A stretch of 64,000 nt of DNA from Volutella citrinella (taxonomy: Eukaryota > Ascomycota > Sordariomycetes > Hypocreales > Nectriaceae). Positions 48,397 to 59,794 of this stretch are shown here, one piece after another. Position numbers and translations under genes: made by a program. The notes under the pieces are model-generated. The model saw only the letters and a list, made by a program, of their open reading frames with translations. It was not told the origin of the DNA and did no database searches. The DNA lies in assembly GCA_034401135.1 (NCBI GenBank), contig JAWZSP010000002.1, forward strand, positions 5,332,001 to 5,396,000, read 5' to 3'. Numbering within the stretch: position 1 is the first letter of the stretch; each line of letters opens with the position of its first letter.

Positions 48397-48855
48397 AAAA
48401 GTGTGACGATCGGGTAGGTTCTAACTATATAAACCTAGTACAACATACTAGGGGTTTATATTAGCAGTTCCGACATGGCATATACTAAGCTTTAAACAGG
48501 TTAGTCGTGATCCTAGGCGTGGCGATCATAGTATCACGTTAGGTAATAGTCAACCAAGGTAATTAAGGTAACCAAGTTATATTAATAGCTGAAGAGCTGC
48601 TCATACTAGATATGCACTCTTCACAGGTCTATATAGTAATTCTAATCCTTTATTACGTAGCCTACTGCCTGTCCTTTATTCGCAGAGCGCAGTATACCAG
48701 GGAGCGCAGCGCTCCAGGAGCGCCGTCGCTCCTTTATTCATCGCTCCTATTCTAATAAGTTCGTAGTCACGTGGGTAGGGCATTAGTTCTTCCATTCCGG
48801 ACGACTGCGCCGCAGGTCCGGGCACCGTGCATTAGCGTCAGATTCTGACAAAAAG
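48397..48855 (+). mobile_element. Solo LTR with AAAAG target-site duplication
   Basis: A 449-bp unit (48402-48850) starts TGTGACGATCGG and ends GATTCTGACA, so it has TGT...ACA ends. It is bordered on both sides by the identical pentamer AAAAG (48397-48401 and 48851-48855). It contains a TATATAAACC stretch and a CG-rich palindromic part near 48690-48735. Its base composition is normal although it stands inside a fully RIP-degraded element, so it was inserted after the host element was mutated. No internal retroelement sequence is present, fitting LTR-LTR recombination. Confidence 0.9.
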
Positions 48856-49630
48856 TACTATATACTTTAATAAAAGCCTTAGTAAGCTTATAAGTAAAAA
48901 AGCTAAAGTAGTATTTAAATATAGCTAGAATAGTATATATAATAATATATATATTTTAAAATAGAATTAGTATATTAAATAGTTAATATTAAAAGTAAAA
49001 GATTAAGAGAGTATATTTAAAAGTTATTAATCTTTAAGTTTAAGTTAGTAAAGATAGGAGTTAATTAAAAAAATTAGACTATTAAAATAAGAATTAAAGG
49101 CCTAATATAAATAGAGGTTAGTTAATATAAATACTTAATAAGAATAAAAAAAGCAGACTTATAAAGGCTTATATATATAATTATTATTATAATATAAAAT
49201 ATAATATTTAAAGTAACTCTTAATAGAAATATATTAAGTAATTCTGCTCTTATTAAAGGCTATACTATATATATACTTTAAGTAAGAGAGAGCTTAATTA
49301 ATAATAAGAATAATAATAAAAAAAGACTTTAATAATTAGGACTAAAGCTTATAAAAGTAAAAAGGGAGTATATATACTATTATTATTATTACTATTATTA
49401 TTAATAATAAAAAAAAAAAAAAAATTAAATAAAGAAATTAAGGCCTATTTATAAGTAGAGGTAAGTATTAACTTATAAAGTTATTATTATAATTTACTAA
49501 AATAAGCTAGAGGTTATAATAATAAATTATAATTTAATTATAATAAATAATATATTAAATACTTTAAATAATATATAACTTCTTAAATAAAGTATTTAAA
49601 GCTTATATTAAATATAAACTTTAAATAAGA

Positions 49631-49818
49631 AGTATATTATAAAATAAGTCTAATAGGGCAAACTTATATTAATAATAATCTAATCTACCTTTATTAAGAA
49701 TATAGCTTAATAAGTATTTAAATAATCTATTTATTTTACTATTTTTCTTTTATTAATATAAGGCCTTTTATTTATCTTTATAATTATATAGTTTGACCTA
49801 AATAAGCAAAGCGCAATA
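49631..49818 (+). repeat. 3' terminal direct repeat of the copia element
   Basis: Partner of 42741-42928 at an offset of 6890 bp. It is more heavily C-to-T converted in its first half. Normal base composition resumes soon after its end. Confidence 0.7.
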
Positions 49819-50216
49819 AATTATTATATAGTATTAGAGTTAGGCTATTATAGGTTAGCCTTCCGTGGATTCTCCACAAAGTCCACGAGGCAAAGCAACA
49901 TCTCTACTACGTACTTACTGAGTTGTTCAGATCTAGAACATGTCGCTTCATGTGCAATTTATAATCAAGGGCTTTTCCATCTTGCGATGAATTAATAAAG
50001 CAATCTAAAATGTGGCAAGAAGGAACAAGCCAGGCTGGTGTGCTGGCTTGACACCGACTACTTAAAACAGGCGCTGTGCCGCTCATCTGAATTTTCAGAA
50101 TCGTGAAAACACCAACGTTCTATACACACATCCCCCAATCACACATCTGAGGAGCATTTTCAACACTCTATCTATCCACTTAAAGATCTTATCAACGAAA
50201 AACGAATTAATTCACC
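49819..50216. promoter_or_regulatory. Spacer and promoter of the SRPBCC gene
   Basis: About 400 bp from the end of the copia element to the next ATG; base composition returns to normal from about 49850. No gene is seen. Confidence 0.4.
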
Positions 50217-50677
50217 ATGTCGGAACAACAGTTGAAACATTATATCACCGTCACCCGCGAGATCAATGCCCCAATCGGCGAAGTCTGGGGCATTGTCGCT
50301 GCCTTTGGAGGCGAGCGCCCTTGGTATCCTGGGTGTCTGAAGCTCACTTTGGAGGGTTTCGGCATTGGCAGCATCCGTACCTTCGAATATGAGTATCCCG
50401 CTGGGAAAAACAAGGGCCAGCGATATACCTTCTCGGAGGAATGACTGCATACGATGCCGACAAGCACTCCATGACCTTCAGGGTCAGACGCCTCGACTAT
50501 CCGGACATGGTTGCGTTTGGCACGACCGTGCTGGATCCCCTGGGCCCAAACAAGACACGCTTCCGTTGGATTGGAGAGGGGAGTCCCCTTCCGGAAGAGT
50601 ATACTAAAGTCCTATTGGAGGATCTGGACGAACGATTCAACGGGCTTATCACTGCTATTGCCAGCTTCGTGGAGTGA
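50217..50677 (+). pseudogene. SRPBCC/START-fold protein with a one-base frameshift
   Basis: Two abutting frames together make one complete SRPBCC (polyketide cyclase/dehydrase-like) protein of about 153 aa. The first, 50217-50444, reads ITVTREINAPIGEVWGIVA, the classic start of the fold, and ends YTFSEE. The second, from 50441, continues TAYDADKHSMTFRV to ALITAIASFVE-like helix residues and a stop at 50677. They overlap in different frames, and a single added base near 50442 would fuse them. An intron is excluded by lack of space. It is either a recent loss-of-function change or a sequence error. These proteins bind hydrophobic ligands. It is the first gene after the RIP block. Confidence 0.75.
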
Positions 50678-50820
50678 TCCAGCCAAGAGCAATCTCTCAG
50701 AACTATTGGCATGTACCTTAGTCAGAAAATAGTTGATATTCGTACTTGACTATCGACAAACACTCGGTTCTTACGTCACGGGTGACGTTGTCCCTTAGAT
50801 CTGATTATTTCTTTTTTTTT
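50678..50820. other. Short convergent spacer
   Basis: About 140 bp between the SRPBCC stop and the stop of the Zn2Cys6 gene on the other strand. A TTACGTCA sequence and a T-rich tract (about 50808-50821) are present. Confidence 0.4.
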
Positions 50821-52284
50821 TCAGGCAGTAATAGCGCAGCTACCAATTGTCATGAAAACAGTCCAATAGCCCATCTCCGGCGTCAGAATCAGGGTGTTTG
50901 CCACCCACTGAGCCAATTTGACACCAATTCCAGCCATGTACTCGAGTAACTGTAAAATCCAGTCTCGCATCGCCTGATCCCCAGTCATTTGTGAAGCTAC
51001 ATAAAGCGGAGTCAATGTACCTGAGCATTCCAAAACCTGCAAGGGCGAAAGCGGTAGCGTATTCTCGACCCTGGCGCTTGGGAGGATAAATTGTGGTGCG
51101 GCGGCACAGATTGCCTGTGTTAATTCCCTAATTGTATCCTCGACTGAGCTGCAAGGATCAAGATTCCGTATCATCTTATTCAACTCTAGACGCATGATTC
51201 GATAGGCGTTGAAGACTTGAGTTGCATAATGACTTGGGTATATGTCGTAGTAGTGGGTGAAAACAACGGCATTGGAACTGTGAATATCAACCCGGCGTGG
51301 CCACCAGGAACGCGGTATTTTGCTCTCTGCAAAAGCGAGTTGTTTATCCAAGTCCCGTGCCCGTGACAAGACCTGATGCGGTTCCAACCCATTGCTTCGT
51401 ATATCAGCGCGAAAGTTGACTATACTTATCAAGTGCCCAATAAATGTCCACTTCGGGTTCCGCACATAGCTGTCCAAATCTCTGTGCAAATCCATGAGTG
51501 AATCCGGTAGGCAGATGCCCGCTGTACCACAGCTTAACGTAAGCGCAATCACCGTTCGGCTGGCCAGTTGACGAGTGACGGGGCATGCGAAATCGGCTTT
51601 TGGACGAGACCCGAGTATAGAGAGAGCGCCCTGGATGTGACTGAGCCAGGAGCCTGTTGAATCTGGCTGATGTTGTATGGCCATTTTCTCAAAGAGATCG
51701 AGGAGGAGTGCAGATTGCAGCATCTCGTCGCTCAGTCGAGTGCTGGCTATACGTCCATGAGACAGCTGCGATAAACCCCCCATTGCAGCCCCCAGGCTCT
51801 GGATGGCGGCCAAGTATCGCCGGTGTGCAAGAGGTGCTAATTCAGGTAGATTTAACTGAAAAGCCATAAATGCCAAGCTGGCAGCATCGACACTGGCTTG
51901 CAAATGACTGTGAGTGGATGACTCAGCCAGGAGGCTTCTCAAGGTGTCGAATCCATGTGAGTAGTTGTCGATATAGAGGGCTAGGAAGGCATTTCGAGAC
52001 AGAATATCCGACGTCAATTGTGGAGTGGCGGTTGGTTGAGCGGCAAGGGACCTCTGCATGGTGATACGAGTCTGGTCACGGAAGACCAACTCATCCAGGT
52101 TACGGTATCCATAGCAAGCCAGCTGGGCTCTGTGGCACTGGGTACATCCCTTTGGGTTCAGGTCGCACTAAGTGACGTTGGAACCGTCAGCATGATGTCC
52201 TGCTTGTGAGGGTTGCATGCTTACCCGGATCTTCCTCTTCCTGCATGGCGCGCAATCCTTGGATGGACGACCCCGATTTACCAT
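50821..52284 (-). CDS. Zn2Cys6 transcription factor
   Basis: A 468-aa regulator in two exons (intron 52168-52224). The first exon gives MVNRGRPSKDCAPCRKRKIR and splicing completes the zinc cluster: Cys11, 14, 21, 28, 31 and 38, with spacing C-x2-C-x6-C-x6-C-x2-C-x6-C. The rest is the fungal-specific domain common in regulators of small clusters (SHLQASVDAASLAFMAF, SHIQGALSILGSR, CGTAGICLP). The large exon alone would miss the DNA-binding domain, so the upstream exon decides the start. It lies between the SRPBCC and GMC genes and is a candidate regulator of that group. Confidence 0.9.
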
Positions 52285-52693
52285 CTCCCTACTCTTAGCC
52301 TCTCGGGCTATTCAGATGTCCTCGATTACAATAAGCATGTGCTTTGGTGGTCATGTTGGAATTGGGGGGAGGCTTGCTGTCTGGTACTATAGTCTATTTG
52401 TCAGCCTCGGCATCCCCCGTTGTCCGACCACCGCAGACCACCCACCAGCGACTCCACGGCTCCACAAGTATACGGAAGGCTAACTGGTTCAAGACAAGCC
52501 AATGGAACTCAAACCGAGGAAGCCAGCTTTGGTCATGAGCCTTGGTCTCGTAGTCTCAGCGTGACGAGTCTAAAATAAAGATTCTTATTTTTATTAAAGC
52601 TATTTATTCCCAATACTTATGTATTAATTCCAACTCTAAGTAATAAAATTAAAAGAGGTCTTTAAAAAAAAGGTTTCTTTGAGCAGTCAATCC
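52285..52693. other. Spacer between regulator start and GMC stop
   Basis: About 410 bp with a short A/T-rich part at 52568-52670; no gene is recognised. It should hold the regulator's promoter and the GMC terminator. Confidence 0.4.
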
Positions 52694-54432
52694 TTAATAA
52701 CCACGGTCTTGCTTCAGAATTACTGCAGCTTGTTCGGCAAGTGCATAAGTCGCTACTTGGAGGTTGGCTGTAATTGCCACGGGATAAACAGACGTGTCGA
52801 CGACGCGAAGTCCAGAAACTCCCTTGACACGGAGCTTCGTGTCTACAACTTTGCCCATAGCCGCCGTGCCCGCGGGATGCCAAATGCCCCTATTCACCAT
52901 TAGCTTGCTTGCATTTGCATTATCCATGTGTAGTCGACTCACGAGACCCCTTGTCTCATGCGGATGTCTATCTCAGCATCCGTTGTAGCAAGGGTAAGTG
53001 GCTTCTCATGAAGTTCGCCAGTGATGATGTCTTGACCAACCACCGTCTCGTTACTCGTCAGCAGCTTAATGTCGTGCTTTAAGCCCTCGCGGAATGAGTA
53101 ACGATCAACAGCGGCGGCGAGAAAGTTGGGATCGATAACGGGGTGATCTTTGATGTTTTTGGAGGAAATGGTGACGGAGCCGCGGGATCGCACATCTAGC
53201 AGGAGTGTCATGAGCAAAACCGCGGATCCATCTGCAGAAGCTCCAGAGTATTGGACCGTGTGTGAGATGACAGGTACATCCTGTTTAGGGCCGGTTGCGT
53301 ATGCGGTACCCTTGTCTTGGGCCATGGCTGCTGCAAGACCATCTGTAGGAACAGGAAGAGTAGTAATAAAGTCGATATCCAGTCCTAGACCGTACTGTGG
53401 CTCTTTCCACAGAGGAGCTCCCGACTCTCTCGCATATCCCTTGGAGGCGTCTTTGAGCTTCCATGCTGTCACCATCCAAGGGTGATCCCAAAGATTCTGG
53501 CCAACATCGGGTTGATCCAAAACCAGAGGAATATTGTGCTTCTTGAGGGTGGCAGCGGGCCCAATACCGGAAAGCATGAGGATCTGCGGCGTACGGTATG
53601 CACCAGCTGAGAGAATGGTTTCTTTGGCGTAGATGTTGGTTCCATTCTCGAGTTGAATGCCTTGGGCAACAACCTTGCCATTCTTCTTAGTAGTGATGAC
53701 ACGTGAGACCAAGGTGTCAGTGAGAACAGTGGCACCCGCGAGTGAGTAGACCAGCGAGGCTTGTTGGCGGCGTCCTTGATTTCTATTCTCTTGGCCCTCT
53801 GCGACACCAATAGGCTTGCCCGCGTTTCCGTCCAGCCGTGGAACCTGGGGGATGCCTAGGGCCTCCCATGATTCCAAGAGGGGTTCGCGGAGGGGAAAGG
53901 TTCGATTGGTCGATGCCTTGGACTGAACCTTGACATTTCCTGTGAGTCCGTGTTGCGCTAGGTCGGTATCGCTCGTGAAGAAAGCCTCAGTCTTCTTCAT
54001 GTACGGCAATTGACTCTTGTAGCTCCAGCGTTGGTCACCGACTGCATCGGCCCACTGGTTGTACTGATTCTCATGGCCACGGACCCAAAACGCTGACAAG
54101 ACGACAAGTTAGTACTGGGAAGAGAAGACTGAGGCCGGGTGCGTGTGCTGGAACCAACCTCCGTTGATCAGGGTGCTACCACCGAGACCCTTTCCAGAGT
54201 TTTGCCCGACAACCCGATTGTCCAGGTGCACTTGGGGCTGAGACTGGTAACGCCAATCAAATTCACCACCGGCTCCGTTGGTCGAGTTGGGCCACACAAT
54301 GTCTTGGCGATTGTTGGCGTTGATACCAGCCTCGATGACGAGCACTTTGAGTGTGCAGTCCTGTTCAATTAGGCGATTCGTCACCACGGAGCCAGCAAGG
54401 CCACCCCCCACGACGATGTAGTCCCAGAGCAT
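52694..54432 (-). CDS. GMC family FAD-dependent oxidoreductase
   Basis: Glucose-methanol-choline oxidoreductase, 539 aa in three exons (introns 54093-54158 and 52890-52942). The FAD Rossmann motif is [10 protein letters not shown] near residues 6-16, followed by [10 protein letters not shown], then [18 protein letters not shown] (GMC signature 2). The catalytic histidine is in [12 protein letters not shown], rebuilt across the last splice junction. Members oxidise alcohols (choline, aryl alcohols, glucose) with oxygen or other acceptors. No signal peptide is seen at the chosen start, so a cytosolic enzyme is likely unless an upstream exon was missed. Substrate not predictable. Confidence 0.9.
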
Positions 54433-55680
54433 GTTTCAAGATGTCAAGTGTGGTTAGTGCTGGGCATGCGAGGTCAAGGAGTGAAATCGGAGCTGGGTGG
54501 CTGCAGTTGATACCTTTTGGCTGCGGGGCTACCCCATTCTTATTCCCGCCACGTTACATGCCAGCTAGCCCCTTGCGTTGAATCGGCTCGACCGGGCATT
54601 GATTTGCAATCAATTGCAGGCAGCCAACGGTGATCCGGGTCTAGTTGGATGCCGAAATGATTTAGCTGCATGGCGAGCATGGTGTTTGAAGCGGGAAATT
54701 GAGCCCAGTATGCACCTCGCTTGGAATAGACGCTGCAGCTGACAGGATAGACGACCTTGGTAGGCAAGGGTAGGCAGGGCTGGCAATAGAGCATATGTTC
54801 ACTCTCCGCCATCGGTCCCGATCCCTGAGCAATATTCCCCTACCACCTCCGCGATATCATCGGTCTAGCCGGATACTACGTACTGGGATATTATTCACGC
54901 CGCTCATGCAGTACTTCAGGGGTTTCTACGCCACAACAGTTCGCATATCGTAGCCCATGCAAGTGGTGGAAAAAAAGATGTACCTTGCGAATGCTTGGTT
55001 GCCGCTCAGCAATAAGTGCCTCGGGCCTTGTTGCTCATTGCTACCCGGATCAACGCAATAGATTTACTCTAGACGCGGACACAACTGCTGGTTGATGGAG
55101 TACTTGAGTCTTGCATTTTAACATGCCGAGTTTCTCTGTAATTACCGTCTGGGTCTGGGGAACAGGCGTTGATCTTAGCTAGGAAAGGCATCTCGGCTCC
55201 GAACTTTCGGGTGAAGTTTACGCCTCGGGTGAAATTTAGAACTGATTCGGGAATAGTGTGAGTTTCGATTCCGCGGCACCGTTTTGTGGCGCCCAACCCG
55301 AGATTTCGTATCGAGTTAGGATCAGCACGGCGGGACACGAATTGTCGTAAAAGGACCAAGGAGAGGCAACGCCGACCAGCTCAATGCGCCAGCACTCCCA
55401 GAGTCTAGCTGAGGTACATGGTAATGTAAATGTGAGGCACAGCGCACAATGGGTGTCCAAAAGTTGCCATCCAAGGGACGCCATACTACCAGGGGCGCTT
55501 GCTAGCTCCAGCTGGACAGGTCAGCACGCACAAGAGGTCTGGACAGTTAAATGAGGCCGTATCCACAATCTTGTGTCGACTGGACGCTTCCCAGAGTCGG
55601 AGCGCTGCACCAACATTCGTCCTTTGTTGGTTTGCGTTGATACCAAGTCTCAAATCCATGACCACATCATCCCATCCACA
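54433..55680. promoter_or_regulatory. Divergent region GMC / membrane protein
   Basis: About 1.25 kb between two divergent starts. Open frames on the minus strand (54540-54812, 55236-55484, 55486-55752) show no domain. I see no gene; promoters are expected. Confidence 0.4.
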
Positions 55681-57064
55681 ATGGTCCGATTCTCCTACTT
55701 GCCCGTCGCGCCTCGGGCAGACCCAGTCGAGCCAGTCTTTACACAGAAACACCCTCCTCTGGCCGCGAGTGGACGATCGCTCGTTGCGGCCTGTTGCGCC
55801 ATGATCGTCCTCACTACACTATGGACAGTCTTGCGTATTCTTTCCCGCCGGATGAGGAAGGTTCCCTTCAACTTGGAGGATTATCTATATTTTACCGGCC
55901 AAGTCAGTTCAGACGCTACAATTCACTCATTCCCTAGCCGCAGCAAGTCTAACAGCATGAAACCCCGTAGGTGATTTATTATGGACTTATGATCTGCTTC
56001 CTCCTTGGTAAGGTTGCCCCCCAATCCGAAATCCCAATCCGAAATCCTCAATCACGCTGCTCACCTCGCTTTGTCCAACTAGCCGTCGTTATCGGAGGCG
56101 CCGGAAACAAGCAAGCTCGACTCACCCCCGAACATCTCGGCCACTTCGCGCGCGTTTCTCTGGCGACTCAAGTACTATACGGCGTGTGTCTAGGCTTTAT
56201 CAAGGTCTCCATTATATGCATGCTTCGAAGGGTCTTTCACTCGGTCGGGGCTTGGTTCCTCGCGGCAACTTGGTTCGCTATAGGTGTCTCCGTCTTATGG
56301 GCCATCTACACGGTCTTGATCGGCTTCCTCATCTGTCTTCCGGTAGAAAGCGCATGGGGCGCTGCTGTACCAGAGAAGTGCGGGGATAGCATTGCTGCGT
56401 ATTCAGCTGTCGCCATCCTAGATATCATATCCGAGTGTATCATTGTCTTACTGCCAGTCAGGATGGTCTACAAGCTTCAGATAAATAAGGCGCACAAGAT
56501 TGGACTAATGGCCGTCTTCGGAGCGGGCTTGATGTGAGTGTGTCCCTATTCCTTTAGTGTGTCTGGTACAATCCAGTTGACGTATGACCCATGGACAGTA
56601 CCATCACCTTCTCCTGCGTTCGTTTGTATTATGTCTACAAGATCGACTTCACCGATATCCCACGGAGCTACGCCGAAGCATCGATAAGCAGCGTTATACA
56701 GTCTGGCATCGCTGTAATGATAGCCTCAAGTCCCTTGTTACGGCCAGTGTTTGACCGCACCGCACGCCTCTTTGGTATCAGCCTATCGAGTTCCCGCAAG
56801 ACCACAAACGGGGCATCTAGCAATCAAAATCAAGGCCACAGCTCGGGAACGGGTAGACGTGGTGTGTCATCCTACTCTCGCCCGGCCGGGTTCAAGCAGA
56901 TGTCAGAGAGCGAGGAGCATCTGGCGTGGGAGATGCGTAGTATGGGCAGCAATATGAAGTCCACAGCACAGGCTACAAGATTGTCAAGTGATAGCAGTGA
57001 AAGAATTCCGAAGAGCAGTCGAGATATCAAGGTAGTAAGGAAAACTGTGGTAGTAAAGACTTGA
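55681..57064 (+). CDS. Rhodopsin-like seven-helix membrane protein (SAT4/PTH11-related)
   Basis: A 391-aa integral membrane protein in four exons (introns 55903-55970, 56008-56082, 56534-56598). About seven hydrophobic helices are present, starting with SLVAACCAMIVLTTLWTVL and including YGVCLGFIKVSIICMLRRVF and DIISECIIVLLPVRMVYKLQ. The order and the block KVSIICMLRRVF followed by CLPVESAW fit the fungal rhodopsin-like domain family. The C-terminal 120 residues are polar, Ser-rich and probably cytosolic. Some relatives are PTH11-like receptors; others have no known ligand. Its place beside amidase and oxidoreductase genes might suggest sensing of the substrate, which is speculation. Confidence 0.88.
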
Positions 57065-57760
57065 AACTAGAATTATAACTCAAGATAAGAGGGATAAAGT
57101 AAAGTAATAAAGACTCTATGTCACCAAGGCCAGGGCAAGACGACATGCAACTTGAGCATCCATGATGTGTACTTAGGCCATGTCTAATCTCATCTCGCCC
57201 TCGCATACTGCTTTGCTTGCCTTGTTTGCCTTGCGTCTTCGTTATAGGACTAGTAACCACACAGAGAGCTTACTATATAATACTTATCGCAGTGCCCTGA
57301 TGTATGTGGCTCCGCGTCAAGTAGCTTACCGGGGCACTGAACGCCCTCCCTTAATTCAACTCTCCCCTCGTGCCTTTACGTGCTCGGCTGGATTCTGATT
57401 AGTCTTCGGAATAGCCATCTAGCAACTGGCAGAGAAGCAACACTCTCTCTTATGCTGATTCCAATGATTTGTACGACGTACTGGAAGCAGTGGATCGCGT
57501 CGAACTGACTGTGACTGCCTGGTAGCCACAGATGCCCAATAACTGCAGCAGCCGTTTCACTACGGCTGAGGTCTCCCAAATGCTTTGCCAGGCGCAGTTC
57601 ATGAGGCTAGGAGTATGCAGGCATTATCCTGGTCCAACGTGGATCACATTCTTGGGCTCTATAGTTGAGGGAATAGTTGCCATTAACAAAAGTTCACATT
57701 GCTTAAACTAAATGACCGAGATTAAGGACGGCAACAAAGGCTACCGCGCTTGTCGACACG
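57065..57760. other. Convergent intergenic region
   Basis: About 700 bp between the stops of the membrane protein (+) and the amidase (-). Short frames only, nothing assigned. Confidence 0.4.
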
Positions 57761-59794
57761 CTAGATGTCGCTGTGGACACCACTGGTCGAGTCGTTCAGA
57801 ACTTGATCAATGGCGGACGACATGACAATGCATTCCTCATCTTGCATTGAGCTTGTAAATACTTGGATGGAGCAAGGAGCTCCTTCTATCAGTACAGGGT
57901 CATCTGCGAGGATTAGCATGAGTTTGTTACTTGATAGTATGAAACTTACAAGGAGGGGCGGTCTGTCCAGAGTGCACGCTGAAATCTTCGCCAGAGACAG
58001 ACTGGGCGCTTCCAAATGGAATCACGCAAGCTGGATACTGCTGTGAAGTCAGTACGTTTGTTTAAAATAACATAGGGATAGTGGAGATGCCATACGTTCA
58101 GAACGTTGAGGAAGCAAGTGTATGGTGGTACTCCATAATCATCGTGTCGGACTGCTGTGTTCTGAGCGGGTGGCCCAATGACAGCATCGAGACGGTGCCT
58201 TTGCCACAGCTTGCGCCAGCCTTCCGCAACCTCACCTCTCTTTATGTTGAGAAGTGCAAGCTTCTCTAACGCGCTCAGATTGGTCAGGTCTGGCAAGTAA
58301 ACTGAAGCTAATCGCTTCATCTCAGAAGCAATGCGATCTCTCGAGGGGATGCAAGGCTCTCCCGCATCAGCGACTATACGGCTGGCTGTGTCATCTAGCG
58401 AAAAGAGACCCCAGGCAACCTCGTTGAGCCCGCCAACGCAGCAGTCTTCAACGGTCAAGTCCACCATCTCGTGCCCTGCCGCTCGTAATTTGGCGACGGC
58501 TTGAGATAGAGCCCTTGTGATAGGTGGATGAAGGGGATAGGAAGGATCTTCTGGGAGAACACCCAGCCTCAACTTTCTTCCCGAAGCTTGTGGAATGTTT
58601 CTCCATGGGACGTCGATTGCTGTCGAGTCCAGGCTCGCAGGCTGAGCATCAACCACTAGCTTGGTGAAGGTTCCGAGGCTCTCCATGTCATTGGACAATG
58701 GACCAGCGCAAGCTAAAATGAACTTCAAGCCTGGATTGCTGCATCCCTTTTGGCCACCGTACGGGATCCTGCCTGCTGTAGGTTTGAATCCGTAAGTCCC
58801 GCAGCATAGCGCAGGTATCCGCACAGAGCCTGGCATGTAACGTCAGCTTCTTCACATAGCGTATTGTTCTCTTGACCTCCTCTCCGGGATGAAGATTTCA
58901 TTGTGTTGATAAATGCCAAGCGATGAACATACCGCCAATATCAGTTCCGACTCCAATGGGAGATCCTCGAAATGCAATGAGTGCGCCCTCACCACCGCTC
59001 GAACCACCTGCTCCGAGAGCAGTATTTCTCGGGTTCAAGACACGGCCAAATACATTGTTGTGTGAATCAGCTGTCTAGAGATGCCGTTAGAAACCGCCGG
59101 GCTCTTTCCACCGTGCACGCCCGTGATTCACCTACCATCATTGTTTGCGGCACATTGGTCTTGACGAACGGGATTGCCCCTAATGAGAGGAGAATTTCTA
59201 CAAGAGGAGAGTTGGTTTCGGAGTAGTCATTGAGGTAGGCGATCAGGCCGAGAGTAGCCTGGGTCCCGGTAACTTGAAAAGTGTCCTTGAGGCTGACTGG
59301 CAGACCGTGAAGAGGCCCAGCAAGCTTGCCACTCTGTCGCTGCTGATCAAGCTGATGAGCACGAGATTCCGCCTGGTCGAAGAACGTTTCAGTGAGGCAA
59401 TTGGTCTGTTCAAATGTCAGCACGCAGGGACGCCTAACATGTTATGAGTATCACACACCAACTGTTGAGCAATAGCTGCTCTCTTGGAAAAGGCAGTAAC
59501 TGTATCGACAGCCGTCAATTCTCCACTAGCCAGCTTCTTCAACAGCTGAGAAACGGTGTAGGACTCGGTGATGTCAAGCTCAGCTTCATTAAGAATTCCG
59601 GACCGGCGGGGAATGTCGAGCGAGATGAGGTTGTTTTTACTCGTCTCGAGCGGCGTTTGTAGGGTACTCAGGATAGAGGAGGAGAGCCGCCAGTCTTCAG
59701 GGATGGCTTCGGCACAGGAAGCACGCTTTGCGGCAGCCCGTGTCTCCCATGTAGGGGAGACTGGCTGGCCGGCGCTTTGGACAGGATTGGACAT
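57761..59794 (-). CDS. Amidase signature family hydrolase
   Basis: A 571-aa amidase in six exons (introns 59406-59458, 59075-59135, 58830-58932, 58041-58095, 57904-57949). The catalytic Lys is in SLKDTFQV and the Gly/Ser-rich signature with the cis-Ser and nucleophile Ser is in GAGGSSGGEGALIAFRGS followed by GVGTDIGGSVRIPA. Length and architecture match fungal general amidases (acetamidase-like). It hydrolyses amide bonds, giving a carboxylate and ammonia. The last two small exons are needed to complete the C terminus (YPACVIPFG, then YDPVLIEGAP). Intact. It is the outermost gene of the second enzyme group. Confidence 0.93.

Larger units (their letters stand above)
42741..49818 (+). mobile_element. 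RIP-degraded Ty1/copia retrotransposon
   Basis: About 7.1 kb of extremely A/T-rich DNA flanked by direct repeats 42741-42928 and 49631-49818, which align without gaps at a constant offset of 6890 bp and differ mostly by C/T and G/A changes. In between, the plus strand still spells eroded copia proteins. At about 47020-47260 a reverse-transcriptase frame reads LLEGFK*LGKYIKLL and later FYINNILI, the decayed form of F-Y-V-D-D-I-L-I. At about 47745-47830 an RNase H remnant resembles GYIILFRGG. Stops occur every few codons, so it is inactive. The order fits copia (RT in the 3' half). A solo LTR at 48402-48850 was inserted later. Confidence 0.85.

Noticed and set aside
42930..49600. Mitochondrial or centromeric origin of the AT-rich block
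   Set aside because: Terminal direct repeats and residual copia reverse-transcriptase and RNase H motifs explain it as a mutated retrotransposon.
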